Numbered from the stretch's first letter, positions 27,735 to 36,638 are shown. The stretch is 64,000 nucleotides of DNA from Bradyrhizobium sp. 149 (GCF_023073915.1 NZ_JADPKK010000004.1:142379-206378); one strand, 5' to 3'. Numbers and translations are program-made. The notes: generated by a model from the letters alone, not told the origin.

Positions 27735-29482
27735 CCCTGTCCTGCAATGCCCGGATTGCCCTCGACGCCTTTCAGCGTGACGCCGGAGCCGAGCCGCTCC
27801 TGAAACATCCGGCCCGAGCGCAGATATTTGGCCACCACATCCCACACCGGCGCGCCTTGCTGCCCGTTGACCGAGGCCCAGCCCGCGATCTTGTAGCGGT
27901 GGCTGGCGCTGAGCGCCTTACCGCCATTGAATCGCAGCTCCGAAATGCGGTTGCCGATCGCAGCCGTCGGCGTGCAGGTGTAGCTGAGCCCGCCGGCGCG
28001 CACCATGTCGCCGCCCTGCTGGTAATAAGGATCGGCGTTGAAGAGATTGTCGCAGATGTCTTCCAGCACGTCCTTGATCTGCGCGCCGGTCATCTCCTGC
28101 ACGTAGGTCTCGGGATAGCTGATCGCGGTTTCCGCGAGCAAATCCTCCATCGTCACCGCCTGGCCGGACAGCGCGGTGACGCCCCAGCGGAAGCCCGGCG
28201 ACAGCGCGACCTCGGCGTCGAGCTCGGTGCGCAGCGCGGTGCAGATCAGCTCGTCGACCGGGCCGGCGAAATTGTCGCGGCGATACAGCAGGCGATCGGG
28301 CGTTGCGATCTTCTCCGACCAGTCGGTGACGAAGGGCGCCCGCAACCGGCCGATCAGTTCGGCCATCCCAGGATCGGGTTTCAACAGCTCGGAATAGACC
28401 GGCAGCAGATGATATTTGACGTCGCTGACCTTGCCCTTGTCGAGCGCGAGGTCGAGCACGGCCAGGAATTTTCCGTTGGAGCCGGCATTGGTGACGAGTG
28501 TCGTGCCGCTCGCGTTCTTCACGGCGATCGGCTGCGGGATCGCATCATGGGTATGGCCGCCGAGGATGACGTCGATGCCGGTGACGCGGCTTGCGAGCTT
28601 GAGATCGACGTCCATGCCGTTGTGCGACAGCAGGATGACCGCATCGACCTTGTCGGTGCCGCGCAAGCCGTCGACATGCTTCTGGAGCTCTTTCTCGCGG
28701 ATGCCGAAGGACCAGTCCGGCGTGAACCGCTTGGGATGCGCGATCGGCACGTAAGGGAAGGCCTGACCGACGATCGCGACGCGATGGCCGCCGAGCTCCT
28801 TGATCACCGAGGGCTTGAACACGCGCCCCGTCGCCTTGTCGAACGCGGCGGCGTCGTTGAATGCGGCTTCCTCGGTGAGAAAAACGTTCTGCGCCAGAAA
28901 CTCACCCCTGAAGCGCTCGAGATTGTCGCGCAGCGCCTGCTCGCCATAGGTGAATTCCCAATGCCCGGTCATCGCTTCGATGCCGAGCAGGTTTGCGGCC
29001 TCGACCATGTCGCGGCCCTGCAGCATGTTGGCGAGTCCTGTGCCCTGCCAGAGATCGCCGCCGTCGACGAGGAGCGAACGTGATTCGCCGACGTCGCCGC
29101 GCAAGCGGTCGATCAGGGTCTTCAGATGGGCGAAGCCGCCGAGCTTGCCGAAGCGGCCTGCGGACTTCTCGAACTCGGAGCAGCTGAAGGCATAGGCATC
29201 CGCGCTGTCGGGCCTGATGCCGAAATGGTCGAGAAAGGCGCGGCCGACCAGATGCGGCGGCCGTCCCGCCATCTCGCCGATCCCGATATTGACGCTGGGC
29301 TCGCGAAAATAGACCGGATTGAGTTGTGCGTGCGTGTCGGTGAGGTGAAGGATGCGCGCATTGCCGAACCGTTCGATGTCGTAAATGCTCGCGGCCTCAG
29401 TGCCGCGCGCAGGCCGCGGCAGGCTGAGCGATGCGGCAGCAAGACCTGCACTCTTCAGGAAATCGCGGCGGCGGATCGCCAT
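27731..29482 (-). CDS. soxB: SoxB, thiosulfohydrolase of the Sox pathway
   Basis: Di-manganese hydrolase that releases sulfate from thiosulfonated SoxY in the periplasm, 583 residues. The start has a twin-arginine signal (MAIRRRDFLKSAGLAAAS). Metal-site motifs of the 5'-nucleotidase family follow in order: LTDTHAQLNPVY, VDGGDLWQGTGL, TGHWEFTYG, LSHNGMD and GGHTHDAIP. The C-terminal nucleotidase-like domain is complete. It is preceded by the SoxK-like gene after a 55-bp gap and overlaps the DsrE gene at its end. Confidence 0.95.
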   Translation of the reverse strand: MAIRRRDFLKSAGLAAASLSLPRPARGTEAASIYDIERFGNARILHLTDTHAQLNPVYFREPSVNIGIGEMAGRPPHLVGRAFLDHFGIRPDSADAYAFSCSEFEKSAGRFGKLGGFAHLKTLIDRLRGDVGESRSLLVDGGDLWQGTGLANMLQGRDMVEAANLLGIEAMTGHWEFTYGEQALRDNLERFRGEFLAQNVFLTEEAAFNDAAAFDKATGRVFKPSVIKELGGHRVAIVGQAFPYVPIAHPKRFTPDWSFGIREKELQKHVDGLRGTDKVDAVILLSHNGMDVDLKLASRVTGIDVILGGHTHDAIPQPIAVKNASGTTLVTNAGSNGKFLAVLDLALDKGKVSDVKYHLLPVYSELLKPDPGMAELIGRLRAPFVTDWSEKIATPDRLLYRRDNFAGPVDELICTALRTELDAEVALSPGFRWGVTALSGQAVTMEDLLAETAISYPETYVQEMTGAQIKDVLEDICDNLFNADPYYQQGGDMVRAGGLSYTCTPTAAIGNRISELRFNGGKALSASHRYKIAGWASVNGQQGAPVWDVVAKYLRSGRMFQERLGSGVTLKGVEGNPGIAGQG

Positions 29483-29537
29483 CCAGAAATTCTCCGCGCC
29501 CTCTCATGGTCGCAAGGCTGTTGCAAGAGCGGACAGT

Positions 29538-29843
29538 CTAGCGGATTTCCATCGCCTTCCAGGCTTCTTTTTCGGAAATCGCCTGGAAGATCGAGGCCTT
29601 GGCCAGCGCCTCGGCCTCCTTGGCTGCGGCCACGGCGCGGTTGAAATCGCCGCCATCGCCCGCCTTCTTCGCTGCGGCCAGCGCCGAGACGGTCACGGTC
29701 CATTGGTGGCGCAAGCTGGCAGCCTCCTTCGATGCGGCTTCGGCGGCGGAATAGGCCGACTTGTAATCCGCCTCATTTGCCGCGCGCGCCGCCGGCGCGA
29801 GGCTTAGGGCAAGCAGCATGGCGAGAGGAAGTGACAGCTTCAT
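29538..29843 (-). CDS. Small secreted helical protein, SoxXA-binding (SoxK-like) candidate
   Basis: A 101-residue protein with a Sec signal peptide (residues 1-21, ending ARAAN). The mature part is an alanine- and lysine-rich helical sequence with AYSAAEAASKEAASLRHQW and AVAAAKEAEALAKASI. It lies between soxA and soxB, and its start overlaps the soxA stop. Size, export signal, helix content and position match the SoxXA-binding protein (SAXB, also called SoxK) found in several sulfur oxidisers. That protein stabilises the SoxXA cytochrome and raises its activity. The assignment rests on context and general composition, not on a distinctive motif. Confidence 0.7.
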   Translation of the reverse strand: MKLSLPLAMLLALSLAPAARAANEADYKSAYSAAEAASKEAASLRHQWTVTVSALAAAKKAGDGGDFNRAVAAAKEAEALAKASIFQAISEKEAWKAMEIR

Positions 29844-30703
29844 GGCCGCGCTCCAGGTCCTGATATCGGCAGGCCGTTGGCGACGTAGGACAGGAAATAT
29901 TCGACGTCGCGATATTCATCCGCCTGCGGGTCCAGCGGAACCGCGCGGGTCTGGCTGTTGCAGGTGACGAAACGGCGGCTGGTCGTGCCCATGCCGCTCC
30001 ATTCGGAGCGGTAGATCGGCATCGCGTTCAAAATGCCGAGCGCCGGCGCCAGGATCTCGGCGCGGATGCGCTCGCCCGGGCTCTGCACATGGCAGCTCGC
30101 GCAGGAGAAATTCATCTGGCCGCGGCGCGTGTAGAAATAGCGCTTGCCGTTCTCGAACGCCGCGAGCGCGCGGGGATCGTCGGGAATCTTGATGTCCATC
30201 GGCTTGCCGCGCGAGGTGAAGGCCATGTAGGCGGTGAGCGAGGCCATCTCGTCCTTGACATAGGAATAGGGCGCCTCGCCATTGGCCTCGCGGCAGCGGT
30301 TGAGCGCCAGCTCCAGCGTGACGACCTTGCCTTCCTTCTCGTCGAAATAAGGATAGTTCTGGCGGATGCCGATGCCGCCGTTCGGGAAGCAGTCGGCATA
30401 GGTCTTGCCGTTCTTGAACGGGGTGGCGAACATCTCCTTGCCGGCGTCGAGCGCGAACTCGTAGGGCGGGAATTCCTCCTTCTCCTGCCACTGCCGCTTC
30501 ATGTCCTCGTTCATCGAATAGGGGCCGTTGACGAAATCCTCGTGCTTCACGGTCGGGAATTTCTGGAAGAAGAAGTTCTGGAACGCTTTCGCATCGGCAA
30601 CGGGATCGATCTTGTCGGCCGCAACCACGCGCGCAGAGGTGAGGGCGAACGCGACAAGCGCGGCGCTCAACGAGCCAAGCAGGATGGAAGAGCGGGCCTT
30701 CAT
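29840..30703 (-). CDS. soxA: SoxA, c-type cytochrome subunit of SoxXA (mono-haem type)
   Basis: Periplasmic cytochrome that with SoxX joins thiosulfate to the SoxY cysteine. About 287 residues with a signal peptide ending ARVVAA. Only one haem-binding motif is visible, CASCH near residue 202. The N-terminal region has single cysteines (YADCFPNG and NRCREAN) where two-haem SoxA proteins carry a second CxxCH, so this is the single-haem form with a likely disulfide instead. The active-site cysteine ligand is in RRFVTCNSQTRA. The ATG at 30703 overlaps the soxZ stop (TGATG); a GTG one codon earlier is possible. Confidence 0.92.
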   Translation of the reverse strand: MKARSSILLGSLSAALVAFALTSARVVAADKIDPVADAKAFQNFFFQKFPTVKHEDFVNGPYSMNEDMKRQWQEKEEFPPYEFALDAGKEMFATPFKNGKTYADCFPNGGIGIRQNYPYFDEKEGKVVTLELALNRCREANGEAPYSYVKDEMASLTAYMAFTSRGKPMDIKIPDDPRALAAFENGKRYFYTRRGQMNFSCASCHVQSPGERIRAEILAPALGILNAMPIYRSEWSGMGTTSRRFVTCNSQTRAVPLDPQADEYRDVEYFLSYVANGLPISGPGARP

Positions 30704-31014
30704 CACGAGATCTTCGCGGTGGTCGTGTCCGACCCACCCTTGTTATCGGTCCAGGAGACCTTGAGGTCGTCGCCCTTCTTGGCCCCCTTGAAGCTGAACT
30801 TGACGTAGGGGTCCTTCGAGACCGCGGTGCCCCAATCGGCAACGAAGACGTCCTTGCCGTTACATTCGAATTTCAGCTGCTGGATGTAATGCGCCGGGAT
30901 CAGCTCGCCTTTGGCGTCCTTGACCAAGCCGGTATCCATGGGATGCTGGATCAGCGCCTGCACTTCGGTGATGTCGCCGTTGGCGGTGGCGCGGACGCGA
31001 ATGCTGGATGCCAT
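30703..31014 (-). CDS. soxZ: SoxZ, sulfur carrier partner of SoxY
   Basis: Immunoglobulin-like protein of 103 residues without a signal peptide; it is exported as a complex with SoxY. Family features are the start ASSIRVRATANGDITEV, ALIQHPMDTGLVKD, IPAHYIQQL and the C-terminal VSWTDNKGGSD. It starts 15 bases after soxY and its stop overlaps the soxA start. Confidence 0.93.
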   Translation of the reverse strand: MASSIRVRATANGDITEVQALIQHPMDTGLVKDAKGELIPAHYIQQLKFECNGKDVFVADWGTAVSKDPYVKFSFKGAKKGDDLKVSWTDNKGGSDTTTAKIS

Positions 31015-31029
31015 CTCGATCTTCCTCGC

Positions 31030-31515
31030 TTAGCCGCCGCAGCCGCCGACGGTGACCTTGACCTCTTTGGTCGCGCTGTAGAGCTTGCCGTCGGCTTCCA
31101 CGATCGCGACCACGTTGGTGGTCTTGGCCATCTTCAGCCGGTTGGCAATGCTCGGGATCGTGCCGTCGGGAATCTTGTAACTCGCAGCCAGCGCGCTCGG
31201 GTTCTCGGCCACGAAGAACGAGATGGAGGTGACCTTGTCGAGCGTCGTCGTCACCGAGATCGGCACGACGCCGCCGTTCTCGGCGATCTCGGGGGCATCC
31301 AGCTTGACCTTGTCGGAGGGCTCGGCGGTCTTGCCGTAGAGTGCCTTGACGGCATCCGCCTCGCTCTTCTGCTTGAAGGCCTCTTCCGGATATTTGTCGT
31401 TGGCTGCGGCGCGCGCGGGTGTGAACGGCAGGTTGCCGAGGCCGAGCAGCGCGACCGAGGCTGCGCCCTGAAGGATCAGGCGCCGCGTCGCGAAAGGGCC
31501 GGTGAAGGCGGTCAT
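31030..31515 (-). CDS. soxY: SoxY, sulfur-carrying protein with C-terminal GGCGG arm
   Basis: Carrier on which sulfur intermediates stay bound during thiosulfate oxidation, 161 residues. The C-terminus ends VTVGGCGG, the swinging arm with the carrier cysteine. The N-terminus has a signal with paired arginines (FATRRLILQGAASVALLG), fitting Tat export of the folded SoxYZ complex. The ATG at 31515 has TTAGGAGA upstream; the longer open frame is not signal-like. It lies directly downstream of soxX. Confidence 0.95.
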   Translation of the reverse strand: MTAFTGPFATRRLILQGAASVALLGLGNLPFTPARAAANDKYPEEAFKQKSEADAVKALYGKTAEPSDKVKLDAPEIAENGGVVPISVTTTLDKVTSISFFVAENPSALAASYKIPDGTIPSIANRLKMAKTTNVVAIVEADGKLYSATKEVKVTVGGCGG

Positions 31516-31552
31516 CAAAGGTCTCCTAACCAATCTCTTGGCGTGCCGGCGG

Positions 31553-31906
31553 TCACAGGGTCTGCAGGAAATCAACGATCGCGCTGATCTCCTGTTCGGT
31601 CAAAATCCGGTTCCGGCCGAATGGCGGCATCATGGTCTGCGGATTGCGCTTGGTCTCGTCGAAGATGATCGCGGTGAGCTCGTTGCGATCGGGGTATTTG
31701 GCCTTGAGGTCCTTCAGTTCCGGCCCGATCGTTCCCGGCAGGTCGCCGCCCTTGATGACGTGGCAGGTCAGGCAATTGCCCTTGCCGCGGTCGAAAGCGA
31801 GTTTCTGGCCGTCCGCCACGGCGGACTGCGCCCGCGCCGGGCTCGCGGCGAGGCTGGCGACGATGGCCAGCATGAGGAACAGAGGCTTCCGGGAAAGGGC
31901 GGTCAA
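31553..31906 (-). CDS. soxX: SoxX, mono-haem c-type cytochrome
   Basis: Small periplasmic cytochrome, partner of SoxA. It shows one haem motif CLTCH, then KGGDLPGTIGPELKDL, and a distal methionine in QTMMPPFGRN. A Sec signal peptide ends SPARAQ. No ATG lies in front of the signal peptide: the candidates are TTG at 31906 (117 residues, GGAA upstream), or TTG at 31987, which would add 27 non-signal residues. I chose 31906. It is the first gene of the sox unit, and the AT-rich 270 bp upstream should hold the sox promoter. Confidence 0.88.
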   Translation of the reverse strand: MTALSRKPLFLMLAIVASLAASPARAQSAVADGQKLAFDRGKGNCLTCHVIKGGDLPGTIGPELKDLKAKYPDRNELTAIIFDETKRNPQTMMPPFGRNRILTEQEISAIVDFLQTL

Positions 31907-32178
31907 GGCATCATTCCAAGGCGTTATATCGATGATCTCGTTGGCGCAATATAGTGTTTCCAAAGCACAAAGGGCATCGCCTGACAATCAAGACTATGCA
32001 CGCGACAAAATGGAGTTAATGTCTTCCGCATTGCAACTAAAGAGATTATTTGTTCAGCCGATTTGGCCCACGAGTTTGGCCTAGAAGTTAAGGGCCAAGG
32101 CGTCGGCCGGCTGTTTCCAGGGCGTTTGGGCGCTCATCCTGTTTTCATCGCGTTCTCGTTTTTTCAAGGGGACCTCAC

Positions 32179-32850
32179 TTGGCTGAATATGTCGTCGAAT
32201 TCGGCAGGGATGGCGGTCGGGTCGAGTCGGACGGGCGGCTCGATGCGCCGGCATTTCATCGCAATCACGAGGCGCTCTGGGCGGCACTGGAAAAGTATCT
32301 CGCCGGCTGCACCGGCAACGTGGTCGAGCTCGGCAGCGGAACCGGCCAGCATGTGGTCCACTTCGCCCGTCACACGCCCGGCCTGATCTGGTGGCCCAGC
32401 GATCTCAACCAGCGCCACCTCAAGAGCATTGAGGCCTGGCGCGTTCATGCCGGCCTGCAAAACATCCGCAGCCCGCTGCGGATCGATCTCACCGATCCCG
32501 ACTGGTGTCCGGAGATGAAGAATGGGCAGGCGCCGACAAGTCTTGCCGCCGTGTTCTGCGCCAATGTCATCCACATCGCGCCATGGGAGGTAGCCGAGGG
32601 CTTATTCGCCGGTGCCGGCCGCTATTTGCGGGCTGACGGCAAGCTGTTCCTCTACGGCCCCTTCAAGCGCGATGGCAAGCACACGGCGCTCAGCAACGCC
32701 GTGTTCGACACGTCCTTGCGTGAAGGCAATCCCGACTGGGGCGTGCGCGACATCAGCGATGTCGAGACGCTCGCGCGCGGGGTGGGCCTCCGCCTCGTCG
32801 ATACGGTCGACATGCCGGCGAATAATTTCACGTTGGTGTTTGCGCGATAG
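32179..32850 (+). CDS. DUF938 SAM-dependent methyltransferase-like protein
   Basis: Class I methyltransferase fold of the DUF938 family, 223 residues. The SAM-binding motif is VVELGSGTGQHVVHFAR (residues 48-64), with the acidic loop PSDLNQRHL and the catalytic-region motif FCANVIHIAPW. The start is TTG at 32179, with aaggggacc upstream. It is divergent from soxX. No substrate is known for this family. The C-terminus VDMPANNFTLVFAR is typical. Confidence 0.85.
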   Translation: MAEYVVEFGRDGGRVESDGRLDAPAFHRNHEALWAALEKYLAGCTGNVVELGSGTGQHVVHFARHTPGLIWWPSDLNQRHLKSIEAWRVHAGLQNIRSPLRIDLTDPDWCPEMKNGQAPTSLAAVFCANVIHIAPWEVAEGLFAGAGRYLRADGKLFLYGPFKRDGKHTALSNAVFDTSLREGNPDWGVRDISDVETLARGVGLRLVDTVDMPANNFTLVFAR

Positions 32851-32854
32851 AGGT

Positions 32855-32940
32855 TGTCATGCCCGGGCTTGTCCCGGGCATCCACGTTCTTCATGCACTA
32901 GGCCGAGGCGTGGAGGCCGGGACATGCCCGGCCATGACGA
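32855..32940. repeat. Dispersed palindromic repeat family C, copy 1
   Basis: Begins tgtcatgcccgggcttgtcc, with the local hairpin atgcccggg/cccgggcat, and ends ggccatgacga. It shares the layout and words of 54751-54833. It lies between the convergent methyltransferase and S9 peptidase genes, where it may also stop transcription. Confidence 0.7.
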
Positions 32941-32964
32941 CGCGGAGGCATCTGCGCCCAAGCG

Positions 32965-35031
32965 CTAGCCTTCATCCAGCCAGCCGATCTTGTCCTTCAA
33001 GAACCGAAAGCCAAGCACCTCGAAGCCGGCGCGCTCCTTGTTGTCCTTGCCGTAGCCGTGGCCGCCCGCTTCCGGCTCGTAGAACCAGGCCTCGTAGCCC
33101 ATGGCCTGGAGCTTTGCTGCCATCTTGCGCGCATGGCCGGGATGGACACGGTCGTCGCGCCGCGTGGTGGCGATCAGGATCGGCGGATAGGGCTGGCCGG
33201 CTTTGACGTTGTGATAGGCGGAATAGGTCTTCAGCCAGTCCCACTCCTCAGGCTTGTCGGGATCGCCATATTCCGCGATCCAGCTCGCGCCGGCGAGCAG
33301 CTTTGTGTAACGGCGCATGTCGATCAGCGGGATGGTACAGAACAGCGCGCCGAAACGTTCGGGGTATCGCACCAGCATGTTGGTGATGAGGATGCCGCCG
33401 TTCGATCCACCCTGCGCGGCGATGCGCTTTGCTGTGGTCACACCGCGGCGAACGAGATCGGCGGCGACCGCGGCGAAATCATCATGCGACAGCTTCTTGC
33501 CGGCGAGCCGGCCGGCATCGTGCCAGCGCGTGCCGAACTCCCCGCCGCCGCGCAGATTCGCCTGCACCGTGGTGCCACCGCGCTCCAGCCACAGCTTGCC
33601 GAGCGACGGATTGTAGTACGGCTTCACCGAATGGGCGAAGCCGCCATAGGCGCTCATATAGACCGGCGCATCGCCGCTCTCGCCAGCGGGGCCGGTCTGG
33701 ATATAGGGAATGCGCTCGCCGTCGATCGAGATCGCCTCGTGCTGGGTGACCACGAGTCCGTCGGCGTTGAACGTTTTCGGCGCCTGTTTCAACACGGTCG
33801 GGCTCGCGACGCCGCGCTCCATCAGCAGCAGCGCCGGCGGCGTCAGCGGATCCTGCACATTGGCCAGCAGGTCGCCATTGCTCTCGGAGGGATGGCGGTC
33901 CAGCGGCCAGACATCGACGACGCCGATCTGCGGCAGCCCGCCGAGTGTCTCGCGGCTCCAGCTCGTGGCCGATGGCGTGCAGATCTCGAATCGCGGCCGG
34001 AGCTCGTGGAGGATCGACAGCACCAGCTTGGCCCCGGCCCAGAACAGACCCTGTAGGGCGCGGCGAGGTTCCGGCGCGAACAGGATCGCGAAATCGCGGC
34101 TGCCGGCGAGGAATGCCGAGAGCGACATGCCAAGCACGGTGTCGGCGGCATAAATTCTCCCCTGGATTGACCAGGCTTCGCGCAGCTTCATCGCGAACCA
34201 GTTGCCATGTGCCTGCATCCAGACGCCGGTCGGCAGATCGAGCTTCGTCGTCGTGCCGTCGGCATCGCGCAGCCAGATCGCATGATTGAAGAAGTCGATC
34301 TGGTCGATGATCCAGCTGCGCGGGGCCGCTGCGGTGTCGTCGACCATGCCGGAGATCGCGATATGATCCGCCGTGGTCTCGATGATCCTCTGCGCCTGAT
34401 CGACAGGCTGGCCGCGCCGCCACAGCCGAACGGTGCGCGAATATCCCGAACTCGTCGCCATGCCTTCGCCATAGGCGCTCGACAGCAGCAACGTGTCGGC
34501 ATCGAGCCAATCGGCGCCGCCCTTGGCCTCCGACAGCGCAAATCCGTCCTCAACGAAATTCTTGGTATCGAGGTCGAACTCCCGCAACGTGACGGCGTCG
34601 CTGCCGCCGCGCGACAGGCTCAAAATCGCTCGCGAGCTTCCCGGCTGTGTGGTGATGCCACTCAGCAGCCAGTCCTCGCCCTCACGCGCCGCGAGCTGGT
34701 CGACATCCAGCATGATCTCCCACGCCGGATGCGGCTTGCGAAACTCCGCGAGCGAAGTCTTCCGCCACAGGCCGCGCGGGTTGGTCGCGTCCTTCCAGAG
34801 ATTGTGCAGGTCGTCGCCGCGCCGGCTGACATAGGGGATGTTGTCGGGACGATCGTAGATCGCCGCGAGGATGTCGCGATCGCGCTCGAACGCTTTTCCA
34901 CCAAACGCGTCGAGCGTCAGGCTGTTCTGCCGCGCGACGAAATCGAGCGCCAGCTTGCCTTCGATCTCCTCCAGCCAGAGCCAGGGATCGTCGTCGGGAG
35001 CGCTGAGCGTAGGCCTGTCGTCGACGGACAT
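32965..35031 (-). CDS. Prolyl oligopeptidase family serine peptidase (S9)
   Basis: Serine peptidase of 688 residues, the usual length of the prolyl oligopeptidase family. An N-terminal propeller domain (DDPWLWLEEIEG, SRRGDDLHNLWKD) is followed by a hydrolase domain with the nucleophile in AAQGGSNGG, the aspartate in TTRRDDRVHPGHARK and the histidine in EAGGHGYG. The open frame continues 183 codons upstream, but that part is arginine-rich and overlaps the divergent MFS gene, so the ATG at 35031 is the start. There is no signal peptide, so it is cytoplasmic. The likely role is turnover of short proline-containing peptides. Confidence 0.9.
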   Translation of the reverse strand: MSVDDRPTLSAPDDDPWLWLEEIEGKLALDFVARQNSLTLDAFGGKAFERDRDILAAIYDRPDNIPYVSRRGDDLHNLWKDATNPRGLWRKTSLAEFRKPHPAWEIMLDVDQLAAREGEDWLLSGITTQPGSSRAILSLSRGGSDAVTLREFDLDTKNFVEDGFALSEAKGGADWLDADTLLLSSAYGEGMATSSGYSRTVRLWRRGQPVDQAQRIIETTADHIAISGMVDDTAAAPRSWIIDQIDFFNHAIWLRDADGTTTKLDLPTGVWMQAHGNWFAMKLREAWSIQGRIYAADTVLGMSLSAFLAGSRDFAILFAPEPRRALQGLFWAGAKLVLSILHELRPRFEICTPSATSWSRETLGGLPQIGVVDVWPLDRHPSESNGDLLANVQDPLTPPALLLMERGVASPTVLKQAPKTFNADGLVVTQHEAISIDGERIPYIQTGPAGESGDAPVYMSAYGGFAHSVKPYYNPSLGKLWLERGGTTVQANLRGGGEFGTRWHDAGRLAGKKLSHDDFAAVAADLVRRGVTTAKRIAAQGGSNGGILITNMLVRYPERFGALFCTIPLIDMRRYTKLLAGASWIAEYGDPDKPEEWDWLKTYSAYHNVKAGQPYPPILIATTRRDDRVHPGHARKMAAKLQAMGYEAWFYEPEAGGHGYGKDNKERAGFEVLGFRFLKDKIGWLDEG

Positions 35032-35243
35032 GAACGAAACTCCGGAAGATCGCGGCGGATAGGATTTGATGGAGCGCAAGCCGTCAAGTGCGCGGCCCAT
35101 TATCATCCGCCCGATTGCGTCAGAGGCATGGCCTGCGCCCGTTTGCGCCGGTTGCCCGCCCTCCCGTGCCCCGCCATAGTGCCGGGGATCAAGCGAGCCC
35201 TTGAAGGCCTTTGAAAGCCCCTCGAAAGCCCGTTGGGGCGGAA

Positions 35244-36497
35244 ATGCCGATGCTGGATGTGACTGCAGCCGATGAGATCGCCGCCGACGCCCGCGTGCGC
35301 GCCAATGTGGTGCGCCTTGCCGCCGCGCAGGCGCTGACCGGCGCCAACTCGGCGGTGATCTTCGCGACGGGCTCGATCGTCGGTGCGACGCTTGCACCCG
35401 ACGTCTCGTTCGCGACCGTGCCAATCTCGATGTATGTGCTCGGGCTCGCCGCCGGCACGTTGCCGACCGGCGCGATATCGCGCCGCTTCGGCCGCCGCGT
35501 GGCTTTCGTCGTCGGCACCGGTGTGGGCGCGCTGACCGGCCTGCTCGGCTGCTTCGCGATCCTGCACGCTTCGTTTCCATTTTTCTGTCTGGCGACCTTT
35601 CTTGGCGGCCTCTACGGCGCGGTGGCGCAGTCCTATCGCTTCGCTGCTGCCGACGGCGCCAGTGCGGCCTATCGGCCGAAAGCCGTGTCCTGGGTGATGG
35701 CGGGCGGCGTGTTCGCCGGCGTGCTCGGTCCGCAGCTCGTGCAATGGACCATGGATGTCTGGCAGCCTTATCTGTTCGCCTTCAGCTTCCTGGTCCAGGC
35801 TGCTGTCGCGCTGGTCGCGATGGGCATCGTCGCCGGGGTCGACATGCCGAGACCGGCACCGGCCGATCTTCACGGCGGGCGGCCGCTGCTCGAGATCGTG
35901 ACCCAGCCGCGGTTCATCGCGGCGGCGCTGTGCGGCGTCATCTCCTACCCCATAATGAATCTGGTGATGACCTCGGCGCCGCTTGCGATGAAGCTGTGCG
36001 GCCTAAGCGTTTCCGATTCCAATTTCGGGATCCAATGGCACATCGTGGCCATGTACGGGCCGAGCTTCTTCACGGGTGCGCTGATCGCTCGCTTCGGCGC
36101 ACGGAGGATCGTTGCCGTCGGCCTGCTGCTCGAGGCCGGCGGAGTTGGCATCGGGCTATCAGGCATCACCGCGGTGCATTTCTGGGCCACGCTGATCGTG
36201 CTCGGCATCGGCTGGAATTTCTCCTTCATCGGCGCCTCCGCGCTGGTGCTGGAGACGCACCGGCCGCAGGAGCGCAACAAGGTGCAGGCCTTCAACGACT
36301 TCCTGGTGTTCGGCATGATGGCGATCGGCTCGTTCTCGTCCGGCCAATTGCTCGCCAGTTACGGCTGGTCCGCGGTGAATATGGTGGTGTTTCCGCCTGT
36401 CGTGCTCGGCCTCGCCGTGCTCTCGCTCGCGTCCTGGGCTCGCCGCCGCAAAGCGCGGCTGGACGAGGCCATGGGCGAGTTCCCGGATGCGATCTGA
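35244..36497 (+). CDS. MFS transporter
   Basis: Major facilitator of about 417 residues with twelve predicted helices. It shows a typical loop between helices 2 and 3, AISRRFGRRVAFVVG. The ATG at 35244 (or 35250) follows gttggggcgga. The sequence is most like sugar- or drug-efflux type facilitators without a named member. It is divergent from the S9 peptidase and followed on the same strand by a second MFS gene 141 bp away. The two are not close paralogues by eye. Confidence 0.82.
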   Translation: MPMLDVTAADEIAADARVRANVVRLAAAQALTGANSAVIFATGSIVGATLAPDVSFATVPISMYVLGLAAGTLPTGAISRRFGRRVAFVVGTGVGALTGLLGCFAILHASFPFFCLATFLGGLYGAVAQSYRFAAADGASAAYRPKAVSWVMAGGVFAGVLGPQLVQWTMDVWQPYLFAFSFLVQAAVALVAMGIVAGVDMPRPAPADLHGGRPLLEIVTQPRFIAAALCGVISYPIMNLVMTSAPLAMKLCGLSVSDSNFGIQWHIVAMYGPSFFTGALIARFGARRIVAVGLLLEAGGVGIGLSGITAVHFWATLIVLGIGWNFSFIGASALVLETHRPQERNKVQAFNDFLVFGMMAIGSFSSGQLLASYGWSAVNMVVFPPVVLGLAVLSLASWARRRKARLDEAMGEFPDAI

Positions 36498-36638
36498 GGT
36501 GGCAGGAGGCTGTCAGCAACGTTGATACTTCGATCCAGGCCGAAGTGATTTCCGGGGCCTGGGTCGTTACATGATGCTCGTCATGGACAGGCGAGCGTGA
36601 AGCAAGGCGCTCGCGGGGGAAAAGAAGGACAAGCGCAA

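Noticed and set aside
31930..32060. Possible sox promoter boxes (TATATT, TTGTCA) in the soxX upstream region
   Set aside because: Spacing between the candidate boxes does not fit a sigma-70 promoter, and no SoxR-type dyad could be recognised.
35034..35580. 183-codon upstream extension of the S9 peptidase frame
   Set aside because: It is arginine- and serine-rich, lacks family similarity and overlaps the start of the divergent MFS gene. The ATG at 35031 gives the usual peptidase length.
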